Of a DNA stretch of 64,000 nt, positions 51,201 to 63,836 are shown piece after piece; position 1 is the stretch's first letter; the number at the start of each line of letters is the position of its first letter. The translations under genes and the position numbers were made by a program. The notes under the pieces were generated by a model, which saw nothing but the letters and a program-made list of their open reading frames with translations, did no database searches and had not been told where the DNA came from. The DNA is from Diprion similis (Eukaryota > Arthropoda > Insecta > Hymenoptera > Diprionidae): the NCBI RefSeq assembly GCF_021155765.1, contig NC_060110.1, forward strand, positions 3,720,001-3,784,000, written 5' to 3'.

Positions 51201-52141
51201 GATATTCGTAAACATAAATAGACATATCGATCTAAATATTTCACAATGTCTTTCATAATCGTTATCACATATATATTCGATGAAACCGACCGTGCTTGAT
51301 ATCTTTTCGTTTGAATTATCATCTACTGACTTGATTATTACATGCTGCTCGACATGTCCACTTAACAGATGCCATTAGAAATTGGATTCAACACATCTTC
51401 AATTTTTAATGAATATTAATGTTAAAATTTTGACAATAAACTGAGTTTTACATCGTCAGTGACATAAGACTGTGAACGATAAATAGTGTGTAAAAAATCA
51501 TGTGTAAATATCAAAGAATTTAAACTAAAAGGATCACGAGATGAGTATTTATTAGATATCATCGAAGATATATTTCTAATATATCTGTTGTAGATAATTA
51601 GATATAATAGAACCGATGAAAAAATTATATCTACTTGTGCAACGCTGAAATACGTACGTTCTTAATGTATCTCTTATTCGATAAAAATTCACGTAAAGAT
51701 TTCCGCAAATACTGATAACTTCGCTAGGCAGCCTTTGCCATAGCGTGTTTCTTTCTGCACTTTTTTTTTGTTATCCTTTTTGTTTTTCTCATCCGTTTGC
51801 TCGACGTAAACTCGTTTATATATTCTCATGAATGTTTATGAGACTGATTGTGATGCAAAAATATTTTTAACACAATTATACACTTCGATGAAAAAAAAAT
51901 TTCAAACTTTTTCCTCGCAGCTGTAATCCGGCATTTCCTTAACTTCGCGTCTTCAATGTGCAAAAGCAAACGATTTGGTTGGTTACCTTAGAAAAAAAAA
52001 AAAATCTGTGGTTCAGCGGGGAAGCTATCGTTCTCCATTTAGCGTAGATATTAGAGTGGATAGTGTAATTCTTGTTATTTAATTATGCAGGAATAAATAT
52101 TATTTGAAATTAGTTTTTTCGTCAACATGAACTATAACATC
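48241..52141. other. AT-rich non-coding DNA
   Basis: No gene, RNA or strong repeat recognised on either strand. A B-box-like GGTTCAAATCC on the minus strand near 48270 does not belong to a foldable tRNA. Confidence 0.35.
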
Positions 52142-52233
52142 TTAGGTGTTATAATTATCTCTTGTCTAGATACATTAGATATATTGCTTAGGTGTTATAA
52201 TTATCTCTTGTCTAGATATATTAGATATATTGC
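52142..52233. repeat. Tandem duplication, 2 x 46 bp
   Basis: Unit 52142-52187 is repeated at 52188-52233 with one difference (TAGATAC versus TAGATAT). Near-identity shows a recent duplication. The unit itself contains TAGATAYATTAGATATATTG. Confidence 0.9.
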
Positions 52234-53127
52234 TTGCTGGATAAAAGGCAAAAAGAAATTTGATCATACACTTGGTGAATATCAGGAATGATATTTCGAA
52301 ATATACGTTACGGCTTTGAATAAATTAACCGTCAAAAATAATTATCTACTATCATATGGCGCATTAAATTAGGGTAACGATAGGTTGCTGATGAACGGTT
52401 ATAATGCGTGTAAGTTTTTATAATCGTCAAGTAAGTACGGCGGACAACCAATACAAATAGGTATACACCGACGGTGTATGTCAAATACGAGGGGTGATAC
52501 TTTATTCCTCAAAATCACGTCTCCTGCATGCGTATAAAATTGCTTTTTTATCAATTTAAGAAAAGAAGAAAAAAAAAAGAAATTCTCGCGATGATATGTA
52601 CGTACAAGCACAGGCTGTGCAAAGCTTTATGGATCTATATATAGTGAAAGCTGTTTGGGAATGACGGGATTTGCGTATTCACACAATATGTAATCAAAAC
52701 GTAAACAGAAACAATCTCGCTCATCAATTCTTGAAGAGACCGATTAACCCTTTTACATTAAAACTATACACATGACGCACATGACGCACTGACTTTCCAT
52801 TTCCACACTTTGCGGAGTCGCGATATCTCGGATTTGATAACATGCCTCCTGAAACACTGTTCGCAAATTTAACGTTAACGACTTACAGCGGTATCGTCGT
52901 TCGCAGAGATAAAGCTTCCTGACCTCTGCACCCATCTTGAAAGCTGTAATTTACATCACAAGTAGCCACGGGCCAGTGCAGTACTTGCGCGAACGTGAAG
53001 GCAAAGTGTCCCCGTGTCAAATCGACTCAGGATTTGAAAATTTTTTGACTCTAGATCATTTCATCATCACCACCAGCAGTCTTTTCGCGTTAACGAAAAT
53101 GTCGTGATGCTGTATCGAGTGGTAAGT
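52234..53127. other. AT-rich non-coding DNA
   Basis: No supported gene. A TATA-like TATATATAG lies at 52632-52640 without other promoter evidence. Confidence 0.35.
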
Positions 53128-53244
53128 CTAATCATCCTCGACTGACGAGTCTCCAACAACGGATTTTACTTTTTTGACATCGAGATCCCGTCGTGCTTCG
53201 TACCAATTAGTGTTGTGAAGATCGGTCGAAAAATTCTTCGCCAT
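53128..53244 (-). CDS. Small open reading frame, 38 codons, doubtful
   Basis: On the minus strand AAAAATGG, a strong start context, opens a frame MAKNFSTDLHNTNWYEARRD, then LDVKKVKSVVGDSSVEDD, and stop. The product is charged and not low-complexity. A candidate acceptor (tatttttgcag) lies about 110 bases upstream, so this could be the coding part of a small spliced gene or a last exon. No homolog is known to me. Treat as a candidate small peptide. Confidence 0.2.
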   Translation of the reverse strand: MAKNFSTDLHNTNWYEARRDLDVKKVKSVVGDSSVEDD

Positions 53245-54848
53245 TTTTATAGGATTGAACGATAAGTCTGTGTGTTCGTTGACGGTCGACGTTGTCCTGA
53301 AGTTTAAATGCGTCAAGTCTCGAACTTGCCTTCAAGCTGAGAAATATTTTTCCTGCAAAAATATGCCAATTATAATTTTAAAACTACCGATCTTCGCGGA
53401 ACGACTGAAAGTCAATTAAAACAATCGTAGCATCTTATGGAAAAGGAAGTTCCTTTCGAACAAAAAAAACTTTATTCGAATCTGAATTTGGCTATAAATC
53501 ATTTATTTTTCGTGAATGAAAATATTTTTATTCGATTAGATTCAAATAAAATTCCATTCGATCTGCAGACGAACTTCTGTTTTGCGCAATTAAATTTTTT
53601 ACCAATTGGTAGTTATTGTACAAGAAATATTAGATCGGCTATATATTTTTATTTGCATAAAAATGCTTACGAATGAGGAAACTCTGATCTCCGACGCGTT
53701 ATTTATTATGCTATTAAACAAATAAAACTGTAATCTTCTATCTTTTTTTATACTAGCTCTGAGTATGATGGCCACCCCCGTAAATAATCCTGGAGTAAAT
53801 GAAAAAGAAATTCTATTAATTTATCTGATTTTGGAAACCTCAAAGTAGTTTGTAATACATTGTTTCAACTTATGTAATTTAAAGCTTCATTATGCGGAAG
53901 AATAATTTTGAGACTTCATTTTGTATAATAGATATTAACTATGGGTCAAAAATTCGAAAAATTGTAAATAAAATATATCTATCTCGTTTGTGAATCTTTT
54001 GAAGCTCACACATCCACAATTCTTGATGTATCAATCAACAGTATAATTCATCGAGTCATTTAGATATGCCGAGAATGGTTAATGTCTCGTGAATAACGTT
54101 CTATTGTGACGTTAAGATTACGTTGTTTGTATCGTGTTAAAATAACTGTGGCACGTAACATTGACGCGTTGAAACTTGTAATAATTAACATAGAAATGAA
54201 TATGTTGGTGAATGTGAATCGCCAGCAAAGCTTTGCAGAAATCTGAAAATTCATACTTAGGCCAGAATAACTGAAAACACTTGAACACAAAAATTTAACT
54301 GATGGTTAAATCATGGTTTTTGTCTTCATATGCTTTTCTGTGCCACTTGGAATGGACTCAGGTTACCTTACCGATTACATAGCGTGGATAAAGAAGTCTA
54401 ATGTCAAACATTCAACCAAACAAATAATCAAAGCAACGTAGGTAAATAGATAACTATACATTAGATCGAAAGATTAGAAGTTTATCAAATTCTAGGTCAT
54501 GGTCCCCTCTGCAGAATCGCACATTGTACAGAGGGTGAGAAAAGAGAATAATGATGCAAAATGTATATTGTATAGGCGTATTACATGTATGTATGTATGT
54601 ACGTATGTACGTATGTACATATTTAAATTAAGAACGAAGTCCGAGAGTCAAGTGTCACGAGTTACAGATACAGAATACGCGGACAACAGAGAAAACAATC
54701 ATAATAGTAAACGTAATAATAATAACAACAACAATACGGATTAAGAAGGGATGTGGTCATGCGGAAATTTTTATATACCTACAGAGTGAATTCCTAACGA
54801 CTGCATGATCCGTCGTCTGCTAATAAAAATTCGAAAGCGGTTGTTTGC
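53245..54848. other. AT-rich non-coding DNA with a microsatellite
   Basis: An (ATGT)n/(ACGT) microsatellite lies at about 54584-54622. The open frame through it is low-complexity (Tyr/Val then Asn runs) and is not called as a gene. Confidence 0.4.
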
Positions 54849-55001
54849 CAGGGTGATCAACCACTGCGATGTATGTAACCTCAAAAATTTTGACAGCACT
54901 CGGTATCAGTGGTGCTCAATTAATTGATAACTGTCAAAATTTTTGAGGTTAGATACATCACGCTGAAATGTCGTCTAAGTTCATGGCGGTTGGTCACCCT
55001 C
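54849..55001. repeat. 153-bp palindromic MITE-like element
   Basis: Outer ends CAGGGTGATCAACC and, reversed, GAGGGTGACCAACC. Inner arms pair perfectly over CCTCAAAAATTTTGACAG, next to GATGTATGTAA / GATGTATCTAA. The centre is about 30 bp. No coding capacity. Flanking duplications are not clear. Confidence 0.75.
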
Positions 55002-55387
55002 GGAAATAGCTGCTCTCGGATTGTGGCGCGTGCGCATTAAATATTACCAGACAACGCACCATGAAGTCCTTGGGTCTTTACTCTGTATAATTCACAACAA
55101 ATTTCACAGAAATATCACTGGATTGCAAACGAATTCAATGTAAACTCATTTGTTTACTTTCTCCGAGATAAAAATTGCAAGGGGAAACAGTAACTCGTAA
55201 TAAGGGATAAAAATATGGTGCTGTGGCATCTGGTGACAAAAAAATACATTATTCCAACTACGGGCCATTTTTTATTTTAGGATTCACGTCTCAGCGCCAT
55301 ATTACTTAGCCACGCCCCCATATTATTTTTTAAATCCTTAGGCCGCCGGGAAATCGAAATGTAGACGCTGTGGAGCAATCTATCAAA

Positions 55388-55600
55388 ACTCTGTACTCGA
55401 GGCTTTTTGAGGTCGCTGATTGCGAATCTGAATTCAAAATTTCGAAATTCAAGACGGTGGACCAAAATCCGAAAAGTTACTCGACTTGGATAAAACTCGG
55501 TATTTGAGGGTTTTCGAGATCACTGATCACGAATCTGAACTCAAAATTTTTTAATTTGTTATGGTTGATCCAATATGGTTGCGTGGAGTAACTTTTTCGA
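55388..55600. repeat. Two diverged direct copies of a roughly 105-bp unit
   Basis: AAAACTCTGTACTCGAGG at 55387 and AAAACTCGGTATTTGAGG at 55492 begin matching units that share TTTGAGGTCGCTGATTGCGA / TTCGAGATCACTGATCACGA, ATCTGAAYTCAAAATTT and a later GTTACTC / AGTAACT-type segment. This looks like a fragment of an old tandem (satellite-like) repeat. The flank at 55283 carries GTCTCAGCGCCATATT, also present near 22785. Confidence 0.55.
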
Positions 55601-56429
55601 TTCTTATCTGCCATGTTGGATCTGCCCTCGTGAATTTTGAAAATCTGATTCCAGATCCATTATCAGCGTAATTGAAACTATGTATAGGTTATATTTAAGA
55701 TATAGGCACACTATTTGGAGACTTTCTAAGGGGATTAAAGCTCATGAAATCCCGGCAGTCTAAAGGTATTGCACACTGACGGTATTGCAAGTTCATAAGA
55801 TTTATTCCATGAACGAAAATTGATTTTTCTAATGAACTTATCTCGTTGTATAGTCATTTATGGACAAAGCTGTGTGTTATCTTTAGCGGTCATGTACAGC
55901 ATGCAACTGAATTGGAACTTCCCCTAATGGTGAAAAGATTGAGCAATTCGCAACATTATTATTATGTGGATATGAATTATCCAGCAAATGTTGAGCACCG
56001 TTATCAGAATGGTTTAATGATTACACATAACATAATATTATGAGGATGATCTGTTTCTAGAAATAATTAACAACTATACTTAAATATGTATGTATGAAAA
56101 AAAAGTTTTTTATATGCTCCGCAATATCAGAACGTATCGTAATATCAAATCACGTTGAATATGCGACCATAATTTTGCGTGATAATGAAATTAGGAAACT
56201 GAATCGGGATAACGTTGTGACGAATTTGATATTCGACAACAATTTTTTATGGTATACCTACAGTGACCAGCGTAATAATATGAATGAATTTTCACTTTTT
56301 AAAGCAGAAAAGCCATCCTCGATGTTTCATGGATTCCGAGCTTTCGATCATAACCGTTAAAGCCCACGACGCTAGCCAGCACGCGACTTGTAAATACCTG
56401 AAGACCCCGGCGAGGAATTCACATTTCAA

Positions 56430-59400
56430 ATGACTGCTGAGAAAACGAACTATTGGTTTAAACAAGGAAATACAAAAGGTGGAAAAATTTTCCAACAGGA
56501 ATGGCTTTCGATTTTGCAGCGGGCTGCCTGGGAGGTGAGTTATCGAGACAAATGAAGATTTTTCATAAAGAAATTAAGAAGGTAGAAGGGGAGAAGGAGG
56601 GCACAATAGATGCCAAAATATGATATATTCGTGAGATTCGAATATATCATTAAAAACAAAAAATTGCAAGTACTAGGAATTATAAATGTGAGCTTTTCAA
56701 GCAGCCCAAAATCATTGATTGACATTAGACCTAAAGATGGCTTGATGATGACGATTTTGAAAAGACCTTCGTAACTTACGAATATAATAATTCGACAGGC
56801 ATTCAATTTATGATTTTCTAGTATTAAAATTTATAAAAAAGCATAGATTTCTGGCCAATCATAATATTTTTGAAAGTGCCCGCTACGTCTGAGGCAGGAG
56901 CCTTCAAACCGGATTAGTTGAACTGAAATCACAAAAAAGATGGTTAAAATGAAGGGCCCAGGCTCTGTTGTAAAACCCAGAATTTAGCATTTCGGAAGAT
57001 TGAAAAAAAATGACGCAACTCAAAACGAAACTTATATTTTTACTTGTTTTGTCAATGAATTTTTTACTTTAATCAAACAAACTTACTTCTAAAAGCCTGG
57101 AACTCATATTTTAAGAATCGTTTTCATTTGTTGCTTTCAGGTTAAACCTATGCTCAAAAAGGTGTCAACCAACAGACCGCTGAGCTTTTTCTTTATGGTA
57201 TCCTTTAACCGGTCAGTTTTAAAGGGTACAAAAATGAAATCATTTTACTAATTTTCTCTGCAAAAAACCTCGAAAAGATGTACTTTCGAAACATTAAAAT
57301 CGAATTTCATTTATACGCACAGTTTTTCCAAACATTTCGCAAAATTTCTTATTTTTTCGCATTCGATTATATATTTCACTTCAGCTCGTTTAATAGTCAC
57401 GAAATAAACTACTGCAATAGTCGATGGACACGTTTCGGTAATTGACTTTGAACGAGGCATTTCAATAACGTCGCCAATACCCTCAAAATTTACCTTGTGT
57501 AAATTAATTTGCAACTGCAGCGATCAATCTGTTTGAATTTTCAGAACTTAACGAGATCGTCATACGGCCTTATATCGTCCATGCACCAAAACTGTAGCCT
57601 TATCTAATATGTCCCACGCAATATCAGCCTATCGTCGTCGGAATAATTATTGGCCGTAATTGCGTATTTTTTCGCGCGACAACTCCGGCCTCATGTCGAT
57701 AGAATCCGCAATGTCGAAGGCCAAAAAGCGTGTGTATAAGATAAGAACTGCTATAACTGAACGTAGCACGTGCTATATTATTTATTTTGACTTTGGTAGC
57801 TACTCGTTTATTTACGTACAGACTACAGTAGCTTAGCTCAAGCACAAGCACAATAAGCTATCAGAATGGGGGAATTATGACTTGCAGAGTATATTAAACA
57901 AAAAGTCCAAAAGGGATTTATATGTTCAGTTTTTGAAACAGAATCGACATCGTGTATTTGCTCAGTCTTCATTTTCCATATCCGTTTTTCAATTCTATGC
58001 GATGTTAAAACTATTAAAGTTATTATTTTTTATAAAACAATCATCGCCAAATAATGGCAAGAACTTTGCGAAATCCTTCTACAACTGCAGATAAGACTTA
58101 ATATTCTCATAAGATCGACTGCATTCCAACAGCCGTGGGACCCTGGTTCAATCACTGTAGGCGGAGACTATGGCTGATTACTGAATTTCATTGTGTACCT
58201 CCGATTAACGCGAAATAAAATCGTCTTAACGAATTGCTAAATACCGTTTATTCGGAACATATGAGATTCAACAACAACAGATTGTGGTTGTACGCTTATC
58301 GCTTTATAGTTTTACAGTTAGGTTTTTGTGTGCACGCAATTTGACACCAGAATCAATCACTGAGTGATCACTTACGAAGTTAGTTATATTTTTTTCGAAC
58401 CCTCAATCGTGGCTCCGTCAATCGAAACCTGAACTTTGCCATTACGCTCGAAACCACCTTATTAAAAGTTTCGAGTTACAAAATTACACTTTACAATGAG
58501 GCTAAATCGTCGTGACGGTATAAGCGGAGCATATTTGTAGGTTAAATCGTATTACATGCTTCAGCTTTCAAGTAATATACAGTTTTCGATGAACCGGAAG
58601 GGGTAGGTAATATGAAATATCCATTGCAAACGGAATAATACCATTTTACGAATGATTTCCTTAATGAGATTCAATTCAGCTCCTTTGTCTCTCTGTTTTT
58701 CTTTTCTTTTTTCTAAATCGTTTCGAAATGCTGCCGTCACGGCACACTCGTAGTAGATACTTCTTCGTGTTCATTCATGCCGTAAAAGCGTGTAAAGGTT
58801 ATCTCAAAGGCATGATTACTCTGTTTTCTGCTATCGTAAAGACCAGATAAAAATGATCGTGGATAATGAGGTATGCGTCGATGTTATTCCATAACCACGG
58901 TTTTCGATTAATGCGCAGAACTCTGAACGTTATATATGCTGAAAATTTAATTCAGAATAGCGGAATGGTTTACTTTTTTGAGAAATTTTTTTTTTTCCAA
59001 ATCTAAAACGGTGTACATTTGTATAAGAATAATTGAACAAATTTTTTGTTCTTTCAGGGTGCGCCGGTGTTATGGTGGGACATCCTCTGGATACCATTAA
59101 GGTACACATTCAGACGCAAGACTTCCGAAATCCGAAATATACTGGAACATGGAATTGCTTTCGTACTATCGTGGCTCGAGACTCGGTAACCACATCATGA
59201 TGATGACAATCTTTTTTCACGCATTTCTTGTTCACTCAAATCATTGTTGAAGCATTCATCTTGACAATAATGACAAATCGATTATCAACCTGGTGAAATC
59301 TTTCGAAGTTTTGGAAGATACCAATTTGCTCTTTCTATGGAATGCATCATTGGATTCAATGAATTATTATTGGAGTTTATAATTTCTGTTCTGTTTTGTT

Positions 59401-59870
59401 TACAATTACTAGTTATGGAATCTCTTTGACCCGAGAAATATTCACTGTTTACCTTGATCCAAGTGGCTTCTACTATTTAAACTAAGACAGCAATCATCTG
59501 CAGAAAATTGGATTTCAAGACAATCAATATATTTAGATGAATATCTAACGAATTGTTGATTGATGAATTTTTTGTTACACTGTAAAAAATAGCGGTCTTG
59601 AAATTAATCAAAATCGCCCGTTGTGTACTACCACAAAACAATCTTTATTGTTACATAAATTTTCTTACAGTTTAGATTTTCAAAAAGGGTTCGTCAACGG
59701 GTCAAAAGCATCAAATATTACATTAGAGTTAGTTCCAGGCCATGTTACTCGTCGTTTATTTGTTATCGACAAAATTTTTCTACTTCAACTTGAAATGAAA
59801 AAGGTCTCCGGTTTTGGTCTATAGGTGGCGGGTCTTTACCGTGGAATGTCATCACCGATGGTCGGCGTAG
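56430..59870 (+). other. Overlapping upstream open reading frame of 92 codons on the carrier mRNA
   Basis: An ATG at 56430, 71 bases before the carrier start, opens a different frame that stays open through exon 1 (56430-56534), exon 2 (59058-59185) and into exon 3, ending at TAG 59868-59870. The context of this ATG is weak (c at -3, a at +4), while the carrier ATG has g at -3 and G at +4, so leaky scanning would still reach the carrier. It matters only if the 5' UTR starts before 56430, which the sequence does not settle. A regulatory uORF is more likely than a second protein. Confidence 0.4.
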
Positions 59871-60925
59871 CATTCGTGAATGCGATAGTTTTCGGGGTTT
59901 ATGGAAACACCCAGCGACAGTTGTCTCAGCCAGAGGCCCTACACTCCCACTTTATAGCAGGTGCAATGGCTGGGATCGCTCAAAGTCCAGTATGCAGTTC
60001 GATGGAATTGGCCAAGACTCGTTTGCAGCTCCAAACCATCGACGGACCTCGATTTTCCGGGCCTGTTCACTGCTTGAAACACATATACAGCAATGAAGGT
60101 TTCCGTGGAATATTCAAGGGCTTGGGTGTGACATTCCTCAGAGAAGCTCCTGGCTACGGCATATACTTCTTGACCTACGAAGCGCTGACCAGATCGAGTT
60201 CACCTGCCCCAATATCAACCTTCAAGATGCTGATGGCCGGTGGACTGGCCGGTACAGCTTCTTGGATAGTCACTTATCCCGTCGACGTAATCAAGTCTCG
60301 ATTGCAAGCTGAACTAACCGGCAGATACTCCGGAGCGTTAGATTGTCTCCGGCAATCCATCAGCGCTGAAGGTTACGCTTGTTTGTTCAAAGGCTTAAAC
60401 TCCACCATAATAAGGGCTTTTCCAACCAACGCGGCCACCTTCACAGTCGTCACATGGTCCTTCAGACTTCTGGACAACGGACCCACCAAGGCACCCGAGG
60501 TTCAAACGCAGCCTGCAGTCCTCTACAAAGAACCTCATCGAGTCCAAAAGCAGGATGCTGGTTTGCTCAGGCAATGGCATACGGCCATGACGAGCGTTTT
60601 GACGGACGCACATCAAGCCAGGTCCTACTCGACGATGTCTACCTTTGGACTGAACCAAACATTAGCAGTTTCGTTGGCTTCGTCAGTCACACACGATCAT
60701 ACGGAGTCCAAAAAGGTACTCAACTCGGGACCAGATGTACAAATGTTCAAAGACAAGGATTCCCATCTTGTGTCTGAAATCGAAGATGAAGGTGAACAGC
60801 GTGAATCGATGTCTGAAAAGAAGGATGAACCTCATGTAGCGTCGATTGCCAAAAGTGTCTCCGAGATCGTGCGTGTTGTCGATCAGTTTGACGCGTCCTT
60901 TGGCGAACTTAAGGGGAATTCTTGA
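56501..60925 (+). CDS. Mitochondrial basic amino-acid carrier, SLC25A29-like, complete
   Basis: Three exons: 56501-56534, 59058-59185 and 59825-60925; GT-AG introns, matching phases, 420 residues. SLC25A29 exchanges lysine, arginine and ornithine across the inner mitochondrial membrane. The N-terminus MAFDFAAGCLGG matches the human protein's start (MALDFLAGCAGG). Three carrier repeats are present, with signature segments GHPLDTIK (19-26), CSSMELAK (111-118) and YPVDVIK (205-211). In repeat 2 the usual proline is serine; human has CPMELAK. Other matches include FVNAIVFGV.GNT, GIYFLTYEALTR, SRLQAELTGRYSG and RAFPTNAATF. The carrier fold ends near residue 272. A tail of about 148 polar, charged residues follows (human protein ends near 303), without visible domain; it is in the same exon and ends at TGA 60923-60925. 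Start ATG has a strong context. Confidence 0.93.
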
Positions 60926-61260
60926 TCCTGGTGCTGCACGATCTTATATTGACAGTGTGCACGTTTATCAAGTATAAACTCTTAGAAAGCGCAAACAACA
61001 GTTTTCACGGGCAGAGCTGGAAAATCACAATCGTCGATACTAGTTGCACTTAAAAGAATTTTTCGTTACAACAGCTGGCATCATCTGCAGTGTTACGTTT
61101 GTCAATTATCAGATTCCATATGTGGCAGTGTAACTGTTGACGTGACTAGAAACTCTTCCTCGCAGTTTGGAGGTTCGTTGTTGGTCCTTAAAGACCTTCA
61201 GAAAAGAAGTGTCTAAATGTAATATAAGACAATTATACTAGTAAATAAAAGTATCGATAA
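60926..61260 (+). other. 3' UTR of the SLC25A29-like gene
   Basis: AATAAA at 61244-61249 lies about 320 bases after the stop codon and is the likely polyadenylation signal. Further candidates occur near 61368 and 61922. Confidence 0.6.
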
Positions 61261-63804
61261 TTGTAAATAGAATATGTGTTATGAAATGTGATCAAATTTT
61301 TGTGATTCTTTACAATCATAATTGAACTAGCGCCTGAGCAATATTGCTGATTTATTATAGAATGCTTGAAATAAAAAAAAAGTACAATTGTACAAGCTAT
61401 TACAAATGAAATATCGTAACAATTAGAGGAAACAGTGAAACTTATCAGGCTTAGTGATCAACTGCACACGCGCAAAATAATGAAATTCTATTGGCTGGTA
61501 AGATCGTATCGCGGCAATTACAGAGTATGAAGTGCAAACCGTCCCACATCAGGTGGCACATTCAAAAGGATGTCATTATACTGACTCGTAGCAGTCATCA
61601 ACTATCATCGGTCAGTTAATATAAATGAAAGTTTGCCAAGCCTCCCCTAATATCATTACATCAACCATTTGGGAGCTGCTTGCCTACCATCACCCTGAGA
61701 AAATGATGTGGCCTATAGACCTTCCATAAGCCGCTGATGACAGGTGAAACTTGGGGTGGCTAGCCTGGATGTAAAGATGGCAATGTTCGCGCATGCCCAG
61801 TCGGACTTGATCTACTAGCAATAAATTTCACCGTTTCCTGTCGGTATGTCTATGTACCTATAATGATTATTGTATATAGATCATCGCTGCATGTAAATAA
61901 GTATACACGTACATTTATTATACAATAAATGTTTTGATATTATTTAAATGACTAATTTTTTCACACTTATTCTATCTGCAATTATGCTTTTCGAGAGCTG
62001 ATTTGCGTTGTTACGTAATCCAGAAGACTTTTAAGATACAATTAAATTCCAGGTAGATCACTTTGCTGTATTGTAATTCAATTTATTAGTACGAGAATCA
62101 AAAGATTACCAGTTAATTACTAATTTTTACTACACTTTTTAGATCCTCTGGAGTGTCGCAAATAAATCACCACTTTTTAGTTGACTACTTGAAAGTATTG
62201 TCTGAATTTTCTTTTGATTTTCAAAACAATTCTGTGGGAATGTTCTTTTTATGTAATTCGTACAACTAGGATTGGTTAAGTCTGGCAAAAAAGTTGCTTA
62301 TACAAGAAAATGTTATATTTAATTGAATTTTAGTGTAGTAATTTAAAAAAAAAATTTTATAGCACCTGCTGCTTGTCAAGATCAACTTTCGAAGCCTGTA
62401 GAGCGTCGTGCGTACAAAAGTGCCCCATTTCCGAATGTGGGGTGAAACAACGTTGGCACATTAGTGCTTTTTTTTTTTGGCCCATGCACACTTTCGAATG
62501 AGTAAGATTTGAATACTACAGACGAAAATATTGCCGCGACATGATCTCCTTGATCAATAGATTTGTTATGTTATGCTTTCGATCAGATCAACTTCAAATG
62601 AGTCGAAAACAATTGCCTAATTTGCCTGGGATAGTCCGCTCTGTAATTGAATTTTTTTTATGGAAATAACAATGTGGGAAAAACTTGTTTCCTCAGTACC
62701 TACTTGTACTTGGAAAATTGTGATTGAAACTGAAATTAATTGCTGATTACAATTATAATTTTTATCTCATTTCATCTCTAAGCATTATATAAAAAAAAAT
62801 TGATATTCATGTTATTTTATTTTGTTTCTTTTATTTATTTTGATTTTATTTACTTCTTATTACGAATTACAACTAATTGTAAGATTTACATTTCATTTCA
62901 TCGTAATTACAAATTGCATAGGTAATCTTTTTGAACAATAATAATATATGTTTTAAGGTTTAAAATAATAAAGTTTTGCCTTGTTTTTGAAATACAGAAA
63001 GAAATCTAGTCTTGAAGTGGTTGGATAAAACCACCACTTATCCGGGAAAAAACTATAAAATTCTGATATTCCGAAAACTGGCAGTCATGTAAATAGAAGG
63101 GGTGATTTTATACCCAAAAGGCGTTCGATTTATAGGTAATAATAATTATTCACACACCACATTTTTTTGATATGAGACCGGAATTCTTCTTTACACATTA
63201 TTTAAATAGGCTGAGTCACTTATTCCAAATAGTCCTCGGTTAGCCAATCCCTTCGATTTTAGTTTAGTTAATATAAGTTGTAGTGCGTCGAAAGCTAAGA
63301 GTCACGTATTTTGTAATTTTTTAAAACCACGGGGATGATTTCCTGATGCGTTTGATGTATTCGAACAGAAACAAAGCTGAAATGTTTCTATTGATGAATA
63401 AAATTATTAATGACGAAATGCTTCTATTCAACCCCAAGAAGTTTTGAAAATGGCAATTAGTCAAGTCCCAGAATCGAAGAATACGGACATTATTACACAT
63501 ATTTAACGGTTTTTTATAATAATATGTCAATTAAAAAAGAGCAAGTAAGCTCATGGAGTGAAATTAGAAACATACTACCACATCACGTAAAAAAACATTC
63601 AAAAGTATGCATTGTTTTTCGGCACATATATATATATATATATATCAAATGATCGACGATGAAAAAATATAATTATAAATAATGAGGGAATTTTTTCCAT
63701 TTTCAAGAACTATCGATTTGAAATCGTGAAAATGTAAAAAATGCTATGCAACAATGAAAATTTGTCAAATAATTCATGTAACAACTGGTCAAGTCAAGTC
63801 AAGT

Positions 63805-63836
<32 letters not shown>

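Noticed and set aside
30054-52640. Shared TATATATAGTGAAA at about 30054 and 52632
   Set aside because: Fourteen bases of AT-rich match could be chance; no further similarity around the two sites.
54499-54744. 81-codon plus-strand frame
   Set aside because: Runs through the ATGT microsatellite and ends in an Asn run; low-complexity, not a gene.
60379-60777. 132-codon second frame inside the SLC25A29-like exon 3
   Set aside because: Alternative frame of the real coding exon, starting inside the last carrier repeat; no start context or domain.
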